Shown here piece after piece: positions 1 to 6,482 of a stretch of 64,000 nt of DNA. Below the pieces are notes generated by a model, which was not told the DNA's origin, did not search any database, and saw nothing but the letters and a program-made list of their open reading frames with translations. Numbering within the stretch: the first letter of the stretch is position 1; every line of letters starts with the position of its first letter. The position numbers and the translations under genes are program-made. Source of the DNA: Limimaricola hongkongensis DSM 17492 (lineage in GTDB: Bacteria > Pseudomonadota > Alphaproteobacteria > Rhodobacterales > Rhodobacteraceae); contig NZ_KK088653.1 of NCBI RefSeq assembly GCF_000600975.2, positions 248,501-312,500 on the forward strand, in the 5' to 3' direction.

Positions 1-480
1 CATGAAAGCAAGGGTATAGTTGAAAGGACAGCGAATACCGTTCGGGTGTAATTGAGGCGCGGAATCAAAATTTTTGCGTCATGGTTTTGACATGTATTCT
101 CCTGAAATAGATTGTCGAAATAAAAATTGCCGCATCCCTTACGGGGATATGGCCAATGGATCGAAGAGCGCGATCTTCCGGATGGAAGGATCATGCGCGT
201 GCGCTGTGACCGAACAATCATAGCGCGTCTGCAATTATTGCAATTCCTCAAAATTTCTGGATTGACCCCGGCCGCCTTGCCTGAGATCGGCTCGTTGTTC
301 GGGCCCGTGCTTACACGTATGCAGCACGGAGCGTGAGGGCATTGCTACGCTCAGAACCTCACAAGCTATTGCTTCCAGTTCGTAAAATTATGATGTCAGC
401 CCAAGAGGCGCTTGGCGTATGCCGTTGTTATTTTTCGGTAAATTTAGAGCGCGGAGCGGAATTACCTATTCGATTCGCAC
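1..480. other. AT-rich left edge, mostly without recognisable genes
   Basis: Base composition here is visibly lower in GC than the rest of the window, with runs of A and T and codon use unlike the neighbouring genes. Apart from one short open frame (127-336) no gene can be supported on either strand. Together with the transposase remnant that follows, this is most simply read as the end of an acquired or decayed segment. Nothing else (tRNA, repeat array, phage gene) was recognised. Confidence 0.5.
127..336 (+). CDS. Short hypothetical protein, possible gene fragment
   Basis: A 69-residue open frame that would start at TTG and has no convincing ribosome-binding site. The stretch DLPDGRIMRVRCD faintly resembles the strand pair of PAS-type sensor domains (the LPDGR motif), followed by a short leucine-rich helix, but it is far too short to be a complete sensor. 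It lies in AT-rich DNA unlike the rest of the window. It may be a decayed 3' part of a regulatory gene or a chance frame. No function is assigned. Confidence 0.25.
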   Translation: MPHPLRGYGQWIEERDLPDGRIMRVRCDRTIIARLQLLQFLKISGLTPAALPEIGSLFGPVLTRMQHGA

Positions 481-569
481 TCTTATGCCGTACTGGCAAC
501 GGGTGATGAGGCTGAAAGCAATTCCAGTCCATTCCACCTGAAGTTTTGACCATCATGAAAGCGCTTATT

Positions 570-600
570 GACCACCGGGATGTTTCCCGGTGGTCTTTTT
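570..600 (+). terminator. Rho-independent terminator with perfect stem
   Basis: An 11-bp perfect stem (GACCACCGGGA, 570-580, pairing with 585-595) closes a four-base loop and is followed directly by five T residues on the plus strand. This is a canonical intrinsic terminator for rightward transcription. The gene it once served is not obvious; the nearest plus-strand frame ends at 336. Confidence 0.75.
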
Positions 601-687
601 GGTTTCAAAGGGCGCCGCGCCCGAGGCGCTTGCCCGAAACGACCTGCCCAACTACCAATCTCAAACCCGCAAGCACTCGTTGTGACC

Positions 688-845
688 GAGGGACCGGCGG
701 GGAGCGCCGCGGACGTGATCCACGCCATCATCGGCGAGCCAATCGGCCAGTTCCCCGGAGATGTAGCGGCTGCCATTCCATTTCGCGAAGTGGCCACCGC
801 GGACGATATCCCGTCCGGGCGGGTCCCTGTCATGCCTGACGAGTT
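688..845 (-). pseudogene. IS3-family transposase (OrfB) remnant
   Basis: On the minus strand, 688-780 encodes a stretch containing NGSRYISGELADWL and then VDHVRGAP. This matches the integrase-core region of IS3-type OrfB transposases, where DNG-x-YIS is followed some 20 residues later by HVRGAP and then a conserved TQGKIERWH block. Here the reading frame loses the expected continuation immediately after RGAP, and upstream similarity fades within about 20 codons. No terminal repeats or OrfA were seen. It is therefore a small decayed fragment next to the 3' end of the sulfate-transporter gene, not a working element. Confidence 0.6.
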
Positions 846-851
846 CGCGCT

Positions 852-2627
852 CTACTGGACGCTGCTGGACGCGCGGGCGCTGCGGCGAACGGTTCGCGGG
901 CCATCGCGCCCGGCCTTGGCCAGCCTGCAGGCCGCTTCGTGCTGGCTGAGGAACACCTCGCCGGTCAGTTCGTCGAGGAAATGGCTGCGTTTCAGCCGGT
1001 CCATCACCGGCCCCTTCACCTCGCTCAGATGCAGGCGGATGCCCGCGTCGTGCAGCCGGGTGTTGATCGCCTCGAGCGATTCCAGCGCCGAGAGGTCGAT
1101 CTCGTTCACCGCCGGAAACATCAGCACCACGTCGGTCAGTTCCGGCTTGTCGGCGGCATAGGCCGAGAGCTGATCTTCGAGGTAGCGGGCGTTCGGGAAG
1201 TAAAGGCTCTCGTCGACGCGCAGCGACAGCACATGCGGCTGGGTCTCGACCTCGTGGCGCAGCACGTTGCGGAAATGCTCGGTGCCCGGCACCCGACCGA
1301 CCACCGCCATGTGCGGGCGCGAGGTCTTGTAGAGATGCACGAGGATCGAGGTGACGACGCCCGCCGTCACGCCGACCTCGACGCCGAAGAGAAGCGTCAG
1401 CCCGATCGTCGCCGAAACGGCGGCGAAGTCGGCGCGGCTGAAGCGCCACGCGCGTTTCAGGATCGAAAAGTCGACGAGGCTGAGGACGGCGACGATGATG
1501 GTCGCGGCCAGCGTCGCCTTCGGCAGGTAGTGGATCAGCGGCGTCAAAAACAGCGCCGCCAGTGCGAGGCCGAGAGCGGTAAAAGCTCCGGCGGCGGGGG
1601 TCTCGGCCCCGGCATCGTAGTTCACCACCGAGCGCGAGAAGCCCCCCGTCACCGGAAAGCCGCCCGAGAAGGCCGCGCCCATGTTGGCCGCGCCCAGCCC
1701 GATCAGCTCCTGGTCGGGGTCGATGCGCTGACGCTTCTTGGCCGCCAAGGTCTGCGCGACGGAGATGCTCTCGACGAAGCCGATGATCGAGATCAGCAGC
1801 GCCGGGACCAGAAGTTGAGAGACGAGGGACGGCGAGAAGGAGGGCAAAGTGAGCGGTGGCAGGCTTTGCGGCACCTCACCGACGATGGCGACGCCGCGTT
1901 CGCCGAGATCGAAGGCCCAGACGGCAAGCGTCGTCGCGATGATCGCCAGCACCGGGCCGGTCTTGGCGCCGATGTCGGCCATGCGCGGCCCGAGACCAAG
2001 GAGGCGCAGGAACGGCTTCAGGCCTTTGCGCACCCAGAACAGGAAGGCGGTGGCCGAAACGCCCAAACCAACGGTGATGAGGTTGATTTCGTCCAGATGC
2101 GCGAGGAGGCTGCCCACGATCTCGAGCAGCGTGTGACCCTCGCCCTGAATGCCGAGGATATGGCGCAGCTGGCTCGCCGCGATCAGGATGCCGCTGGCGG
2201 TGATGAAGCCCGCGATCACCGGGTGCGACAGGAAGTTTGCCAGAAACCCGAGCCGGAACAGTCCCAGCGCCAGCAGCATCGCGCCCGACAGGAAGGCCAG
2301 CGTCAGCGCGGCGGCGACATAGCCGGCCGTGCCGCTCTCGGCGATGTTGCCCACCGCCGCCGCCGTCATCAGCGAGACGACCGCGACGGGGCCGACGGCT
2401 AGCGCGCGCGAGGTGCCGAAGATCGCGTAGAGCAGGATCGGCGCGATCGAGGCGTAGATCCCCGCCTCTGGCGGCATCCCCGCGAGCAGCGCGTAGGCCA
2501 GCGATTGCGGGATCAGCATGATCGTCACGATCACCGCCGCCACCATGTCGCCGGTAAAGCTGGACCGGTCGTAACGCCGCCCCCAGTCGAGGATCGGCAG
2601 GTAACGCGACAGCGGGGGCAGGGTCAT
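852..2627 (-). CDS. SulP-family sulfate/anion permease with C-terminal STAS domain
   Basis: A 591-residue inner-membrane anion transporter. The N-terminal part holds a string of hydrophobic segments with the SulP signature IPQSLAYALLAGMPPEAGIY near residues 38-57, and a cytoplasmic STAS domain follows from roughly residue 440 to 560 (VVLMFPAVNEIDLSALESLE is its core). Family members move sulfate or bicarbonate with cations. I chose the ATG at 2627; a TTG seven codons upstream is possible but less likely. The gene is last in an operon with persulfide dioxygenase and PmpAB, so exporting or importing oxidised sulfur (sulfate or sulfite) is the natural inference. A hairpin at 2663-2690 separates it from blh. 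Confidence 0.9.
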   Translation of the reverse strand: MTLPPLSRYLPILDWGRRYDRSSFTGDMVAAVIVTIMLIPQSLAYALLAGMPPEAGIYASIAPILLYAIFGTSRALAVGPVAVVSLMTAAAVGNIAESGTAGYVAAALTLAFLSGAMLLALGLFRLGFLANFLSHPVIAGFITASGILIAASQLRHILGIQGEGHTLLEIVGSLLAHLDEINLITVGLGVSATAFLFWVRKGLKPFLRLLGLGPRMADIGAKTGPVLAIIATTLAVWAFDLGERGVAIVGEVPQSLPPLTLPSFSPSLVSQLLVPALLISIIGFVESISVAQTLAAKKRQRIDPDQELIGLGAANMGAAFSGGFPVTGGFSRSVVNYDAGAETPAAGAFTALGLALAALFLTPLIHYLPKATLAATIIVAVLSLVDFSILKRAWRFSRADFAAVSATIGLTLLFGVEVGVTAGVVTSILVHLYKTSRPHMAVVGRVPGTEHFRNVLRHEVETQPHVLSLRVDESLYFPNARYLEDQLSAYAADKPELTDVVLMFPAVNEIDLSALESLEAINTRLHDAGIRLHLSEVKGPVMDRLKRSHFLDELTGEVFLSQHEAACRLAKAGRDGPRTVRRSARASSSVQ

Positions 2628-2662
2628 GTCTGGCAGTCCGGCTTGCAAGGGGACAGGGAGAA

Positions 2663-2690
2663 CGGGCGGCCCGTGAAAAGGGGCCGCCCG
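2663..2690 (-). terminator. Intercistronic hairpin between blh and sulP
   Basis: A perfect 10-bp GC stem (2663-2672 with 2681-2690) and an eight-base loop lie in the gap between the blh stop and the sulP start. There is no T tract, so it may be a partial terminator or a processing/stability element that lowers sulP expression relative to blh rather than a full stop. Confidence 0.45.
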
Positions 2691-2696
2691 GAGACG

Positions 2697-3614
2697 TCAG
2701 TCGAAGCGGTTCACCGGCAGCTTCAGGTAGTGGTTGCCGTCACCCTCGGCCGCGGGCAGCCGCCCGCCGCGCAGGTTGATCTGCAACGCGGCGAGGATGC
2801 GGTTCGGCAGTGCCAGCGTCTTGTCACGGGTCTGCCGGCGCTCGATGAAGGCTTCGCGCTCGGTGCCATCCTTTACGTGGATGTTGTGCGCCCGGTGCGC
2901 GTCGACCGTGGCCTCCCACATCGGCTCCTTGCGCTCTTTCGTGCCGTAGTCGTGGCCGACATTGAGCCGCGTGTTGCCGGGCAGGGCGAGGATCGCCTGG
3001 ATCGAGTCCCACAGCTCGTCGGTCCTGCCGCCCGGAAAATCCGAGCGCGAGGTGCCGGCATCGGGCTGCATCAGCGTGTCATGCACGAAGGCCGCGTCGC
3101 CGCAGACATAGGTGATCGACCCCAGCGTGTGGCCGGGCGACAGCATCACCTTCGCCTCCAGATCGCCGATGCGGAAGGTCTCGCCCTCTTCGAACAAATG
3201 GTCGAAATCGCGGGTCGGGTCGAAGGCATCGGGCAGGTTGTAGAGACCGGCCCAGATCCCGGCGATCTCGGGCACCAGCGCGCCGATGGCATTCGGGGCG
3301 CCGGTGCGCTCCTTGAGATGCGCCGAGGCCATGACGTGATCGGCATGGGGGTGGGTGTCGAGCACCCACTGCACCTTCAGGTCGTTGTCGCGCACGATGT
3401 CGAGGACCTGATCCATGCTCTCCGTGGAGAAGCGGTAGTTTTTCGGGTCGAAGTTCCACACCACGTCGATCAGCGCCGCCTGACGGGTCGCGGGATCGGC
3501 GCAGATATACTGGATCGATCCGGTGTCGGGCTCGTAGATGCCCCAGACGTCGGGGCTGCCTTCGCCGGTCGAGGGCGAATGGCGGACGACGCGGCTCTTG
3601 AGGGGGTCGGTCAT
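2697..3614 (-). CDS. blh: Blh-type metallo-beta-lactamase-fold persulfide dioxygenase
   Basis: A 305-residue metallo-beta-lactamase-fold protein. The metal site is visible as T-H88-P-H90-A-D92-H93, then H162 in SPGHTLGS, D179 in FVHDT and H221 in VGHDYG. This is the ETHE1/Blh arrangement, which binds one iron and oxidises glutathione persulfide to sulfite. The ATG at 3614 overlaps the pmpB stop by four bases, so translation is coupled. Its place in a pmpAB-blh-sulP operon next to a BigR/SqrR-type repressor matches the known sulfide detoxification operons of Xylella and Agrobacterium. No rhodanese domain is fused. The function is a family assignment, strong from motifs plus context. Confidence 0.88.
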   Translation of the reverse strand: MTDPLKSRVVRHSPSTGEGSPDVWGIYEPDTGSIQYICADPATRQAALIDVVWNFDPKNYRFSTESMDQVLDIVRDNDLKVQWVLDTHPHADHVMASAHLKERTGAPNAIGALVPEIAGIWAGLYNLPDAFDPTRDFDHLFEEGETFRIGDLEAKVMLSPGHTLGSITYVCGDAAFVHDTLMQPDAGTSRSDFPGGRTDELWDSIQAILALPGNTRLNVGHDYGTKERKEPMWEATVDAHRAHNIHVKDGTEREAFIERRQTRDKTLALPNRILAALQINLRGGRLPAAEGDGNHYLKLPVNRFD

Positions 3615-4054
3615 TGGGTGGCTCCTTTGCTGAGGGGCATGGAGAGGTCGGGGGTATGCCGGGCCAGCCACATGCCGGCCAGCATGAAGGGCACGAAGAT
3701 CAGCGTCCCGGTCGCCGCGATCGGCAGCGCGGTGAGCGCCGGGCCGGGGCAGAAGCCGCCGAGCCCCCAGCCCAGGCCGAAGATCGCGGCGCCGGTCATG
3801 AGCTTGGGGTCGAGGTCGGTGCGGCCCGGGATGCGGAACTGGCTGTCGAAGAAGGGGCGGCTCCGGCTGCGGGTGAGCCAGGCAAAGCCGGGCGCCGTCA
3901 CCGCGATGGCGCCGCCCATGACGAAGGCGAGGCTCGGATCCCACGTTCCGAACACGTCGAGGAAGTTCAGAACCTTGGCCGGGTCGGACATGCCCGAGAC
4001 GATCAGCCCGAGGCCGAAGACGAGGCCGGAGATGAGCGCGAAGATCTGTTTCAT
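3611..4054 (-). CDS. pmpB: YeeE/YedE (DUF395) family membrane protein, PmpB-like
   Basis: A 147-residue polytopic inner-membrane protein with about four hydrophobic segments. It carries GLVFGLGLIVSGMSDPAKVLNFLD at the N-terminus and GWGLGGFCPGPAL in the second half, the two family signatures with an invariant cysteine. YeeE/YedE proteins carry small sulfur species such as thiosulfate; the half-size paired forms are called PmpA and PmpB. It starts one base after the pmpA stop and overlaps blh by four bases, so all three are made together. Transport of sulfide-derived sulfur across the membrane is inferred from context. Confidence 0.85.
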   Translation of the reverse strand: MKQIFALISGLVFGLGLIVSGMSDPAKVLNFLDVFGTWDPSLAFVMGGAIAVTAPGFAWLTRSRSRPFFDSQFRIPGRTDLDPKLMTGAAIFGLGWGLGGFCPGPALTALPIAATGTLIFVPFMLAGMWLARHTPDLSMPLSKGATQ

Positions 4055-4055
4055 C

Positions 4056-4490
4056 TCAGCCCCCGATCAGGTGGCGGGTGACGAGGACGGTGACGAAGGC
4101 CGCCGCCATGAAGGTCACCGTGGCGATGATCGAGCGCATCGAGCCGCGCGAGATACCGCAGACGCCGTGGCCCGAGGTGCAGCCATTGCCATAGGTCGCG
4201 CCGAAGCCCACCAGCAGCCCCGCGGCGGCCATCAGGGCCGGGCTCGACGGCACCCATTGCTGCGGCCAGTCGCCCGAGACCAAAAGCCAGATCGGCGCGG
4301 CCAGCAGCAGGCCCAGCACGAACAGCGCCGAGACGCCGCGCGCCTCGCCATCGGTGGCGCGCGCGAAGACGCGCGAGGTGAGGCCGCTGATGCCGGCGAT
4401 GCGGCCATTGGTGGCCATCAGCAGCACCGCCGAGGCCCCGATCATCATGCCGCCTGACAGCGACAGCCATGGAGTGAATGAGGTGTCCAT
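4056..4490 (-). CDS. pmpA: YeeE/YedE (DUF395) family membrane protein, PmpA-like
   Basis: A 144-residue membrane protein, first gene of the leftward sulfide operon. It contains GGMMIGASAVLLMATNGRIAGISG and the hallmark GNGCTSGHGVCGISR near residues 101-115, with two cysteines of the type that hand over sulfur in this family. Paired half-length YeeE proteins probably assemble as a heteromer with PmpB. The start lies about 80 bases from the ATATTC-N8-GAATAT operator, so the divergent repressor is expected to control it. The substrate is not provable from the sequence. Confidence 0.85.
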   Translation of the reverse strand: MDTSFTPWLSLSGGMMIGASAVLLMATNGRIAGISGLTSRVFARATDGEARGVSALFVLGLLLAAPIWLLVSGDWPQQWVPSSPALMAAAGLLVGFGATYGNGCTSGHGVCGISRGSMRSIIATVTFMAAAFVTVLVTRHLIGG

Positions 4491-4567
4491 CTCTCGACTC
4501 CGTGATACGACGGCGGGCGCCGCCGGGCTTGTCTTGTTTCAGGACTTCAATATATTTGCATATACGA

Positions 4568-4587
4568 ATATTCAATGGGTCGAATAT
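4568..4587. promoter_or_regulatory. BigR/SqrR-type operator, ATATTC-N8-GAATAT
   Basis: A perfect six-base inverted repeat (ATATTC at 4568-4573, GAATAT at 4582-4587) separated by eight bases sits against the bigR-like start codon (ATG at 4586), inside an AT-rich island of an otherwise GC-rich intergenic region. From memory of the literature, the SqrR operator of Rhodobacter capsulatus is described as ATTC-N8-GAAT, which this contains exactly. Position predicts autoregulation by blocking its own start; control of the divergent pmpA operon is also likely. Confidence 0.7.
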
Positions 4588-4897
4588 GAAAACCACCGAT
4601 GATTTTCTCGACGGCGACATCGCGGGCGCCGCGGCGCTGATGGGCATGCTGGCCTCCGAGGCGCGGCTGCAGATCCTGTGCCGCCTGCTCGACGGCGAGC
4701 GCTCGGTGGGGGATCTGGCGCAGGCCTGCGGGTTGTCGCAGCCGACCATGTCGCAGCAGCTCAAGCGGCTGAAGGAGGCCGGTCTCGTCGAGGGCCGGCG
4801 CGACGGGCAGACGATCTATTATGGTGTCACGGGCCGCGAGGTCGCCGCCGTTCTGGAAACGCTGCACGGGCTTTACTGCGCGCGCGACGCGCACTGA
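4586..4897 (+). CDS. bigR: ArsR-family persulfide-sensing repressor (BigR/SqrR type)
   Basis: A 103-residue winged-helix repressor (helix-turn-helix SVGDLAQACGLSQPTMSQQLKRL, residues 40-62). Cysteines at 32 (QILCRLL) and 98 (GLYCARD) are 66 residues apart, the same spacing as the redox pair C42/C108 of BigR and C41/C107 of SqrR, which form a tetrasulfide or disulfide link with persulfides and release DNA. The ATG at 4586 was chosen because the helical N-terminus and operator fit; an in-frame start further upstream would run through the operator. Divergent from pmpA-pmpB-blh-sulP. Classic metal-binding CxC of ArsR is absent. Confidence 0.9.
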   Translation: MKTTDDFLDGDIAGAAALMGMLASEARLQILCRLLDGERSVGDLAQACGLSQPTMSQQLKRLKEAGLVEGRRDGQTIYYGVTGREVAAVLETLHGLYCARDAH

Positions 4898-5217
4898 GCG
4901 CCTGCGCCCGGCCGTTCCGGGCGCAGGGCCGGGGCAGGCCTCTGACTTGCGATCGGCATGAGCCTTCGCGAACTGGTCGGTCTGGTCCTGCATGGGGTCG
5001 AGCCCGTTTTCGGCCGCGCGCCATCAGCGCCCGCGCGCTTGCCGGAGACGCGGGTCGCTGGACGACTGCGGCCTTGGCGTCGCATGCGGCTTCACGATTG
5101 GATCGCAGGCAGACGGCCACATACCCTGACTGCAGTCCTGGTGCGGTCCCAAGTCTGCAAGAAAGGATGGGAGCCATTGGCGAAACGCCGTGGTGCCAAT
5201 CTTTATTCGGGAAGGAA
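4898..5217. other. Intergenic stretch with a hairpin; no gene seen
   Basis: About 320 bases between the bigR-like gene and tRNA-Met. A perfect 11-bp stem (4901-4911 with 4917-4927, loop CCGTT) begins immediately after the bigR stop and is a likely GC-rich terminator lacking a T tract. Small open frames cross the rest (for instance 4958-5239 plus) but have no ribosome-binding site, no recognisable domain and run into the tRNA gene, so none is called. Confidence 0.5.
4901..4927 (+). terminator. GC-rich hairpin after the bigR-like gene
   Basis: CCTGCGCCCGG (4901-4911) pairs perfectly with 4917-4927 around a five-base loop, four bases after the stop codon. No T run follows, so termination strength is uncertain. 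Confidence 0.5.
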
Positions 5218-5294
5218 TGGTAGCGGAGGAGGGACTTGAACCCCCGACACGCGGATTATGATTCCGCTGCTCTAACCAACTGAGCTACTCCGCC
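5218..5294 (-). tRNA. tRNA-Met (anticodon CAT), elongator type
   Basis: The minus strand reads as a complete cloverleaf of 77 nt: acceptor GGCGGAG pairing with CTCCGCT (one G-T), D arm AGCTCAGTTGGTTAGAGC, anticodon stem GCGGA/TCCGC enclosing the loop ATCATAA (anticodon CAT), T arm GGGGGTTCAAGTCCC, and an encoded CCA at 5218-5220. The acceptor has a normal first pair rather than the mismatch of initiator tRNA, and it lacks the GGGCC start typical of tRNA-Ile2, so elongator Met is preferred. Confidence 0.93.
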
Positions 5295-5453
5295 TGAAGC
5301 GAGGCTGGGAGTATGACAGGCGCGCGGGGGCGTCAAGTCGAAAACCGCGGAAAAATCATCTGCGCGAACCGGGCGGCGCGGCGATGCGTTGTCCGGCAGG
5401 AGCGGTCGTGCTTGAGTGCCGTCTCCCGATGCTGTCAAAGGCCCGTTCCGCGC

Positions 5454-6482
5454 ATGCCCGACCACGCTGCAGATGCCGACCAAACCATGCCATCGCTGCC
5501 GGTGATCTGGCTTCTGGGCAAGACCGGGGCTGGAAAATCCTCTCTCGTGCGGGCGCTCACCGGGCTTGATGCGATCGCGCTGGGATCGGGATTTGCGCCC
5601 TGTACCAGAAGCGCCGATATCTTCGATTTTCCGCAGGACCGGCCATTGATGCGGTTTCTCGACACGCGCGGGCTCGGCGAGGCAGGCTATGACGCCGCCG
5701 AGGATCTCGCGCAGTGCGAGGCCCGCAGCCATGCGATTCTCGCCATGGCGCGGCTCGACGATCCGGCGCAATCCGATCTCGTGGCGGCGCTGCGCGAGGT
5801 ACGGCGGCGCAGGCCCGGCATCCGGATCATCGTGCTGCACACCGCCGCGGCCGAGCTGCCCGAGCCGCAGGCGCGGTTCCGGGCCCGCGCGGCGATGCAG
5901 GCGCGAATTGAGGCGGCGGCCGGCGGCCCGCTGCCGGGGCTGGAGATGTCGCTGGGGGCGGGTGAGACGCAGGGGCTCGACGACCTGTGCGACCTTCTGG
6001 GCGAAACCATGCCCGAGGTGGCGCTGCTGCTTGGGCGCGAGGGGCAGGGCGGCGACGGGTTCGACGCGGTGCGTCGCGAGGTGCTGCGCTATGCCGGGGC
6101 TGCGGCGGCGGCCGATCTCGCGCCGGTGGTCGGCATGGCCGCCGTGCCGGGGGTGCAGGCGGCGATGCTGCGGCGGCTGGCGCGGCATCACCATGTCGAC
6201 TGGAGCCGTGCCCGCGCGGCCGAGTTCGCCGCCGCGCTCGGGCTTGGCGCGGCGCTGCGCTACGGGGCGGGCTACGCGCTGCGGCAGGCGGCCAAGCTGG
6301 TGCCGGTGGCCGGGCAGACGCTGGGGGCCGCGGCGGCGGGGGCGGCGAGCTTTGCGGCGACCTACGCGCTGGGCCGGGCCGCGCATCGCTGGCTGGCGGG
6401 GCAGGCCGCGGGCGCGCCCGTGCCCGAGGCGGAGTTGCGCGCGCTCTACCGCGAGGCGCTCAAACGCGCGGCGCGCCGGTGA
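5454..6482 (+). CDS. GTPase of the YcjX/Era-like membrane-associated group, first of a pair
   Basis: A 342-residue protein with a clear P-loop (G22-KTGAGKSS-30), switch II motif DTRGLGE near residue 62, and a degenerate G4 (HTAA instead of NKxD or TKxD). The C-terminal third is alanine-rich and amphipathic with GAGYALRQAAKLVPVAGQTLG, recalling DUF697 domains that associate with membranes. I start at ATG 5454; ATG 5487 is an alternative. The stop overlaps the GTG start of the next GTPase, so the two are translationally coupled. GTP hydrolysis is supported by motifs; the cellular role is unknown. Membrane-shape or envelope-stress roles are only analogies from dynamin-like and YcjF/X families. 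Confidence 0.75.
   Translation: MPDHAADADQTMPSLPVIWLLGKTGAGKSSLVRALTGLDAIALGSGFAPCTRSADIFDFPQDRPLMRFLDTRGLGEAGYDAAEDLAQCEARSHAILAMARLDDPAQSDLVAALREVRRRRPGIRIIVLHTAAAELPEPQARFRARAAMQARIEAAAGGPLPGLEMSLGAGETQGLDDLCDLLGETMPEVALLLGREGQGGDGFDAVRREVLRYAGAAAAADLAPVVGMAAVPGVQAAMLRRLARHHHVDWSRARAAEFAAALGLGAALRYGAGYALRQAAKLVPVAGQTLGAAAAGAASFAATYALGRAAHRWLAGQAAGAPVPEAELRALYREALKRAARR

Noticed and set aside
939-4457. Long plus-strand open frames opposite sulP, blh and pmpAB
   Set aside because: Arg/Gln/His-rich translations without motifs, no ribosome-binding sites, and full overlap with confidently identified genes on the other strand.
4958-5239. 93-residue plus-strand frame next to tRNA-Met
   Set aside because: Runs into the tRNA gene, no ribosome-binding site, composition like non-coding GC-rich DNA.
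5218-5294. Reading the CAT tRNA as tRNA-Ile2 or initiator tRNA
   Set aside because: The acceptor has a normal first base pair and the overall sequence has elongator-Met character; initiator mismatch and Ile2 features are absent.
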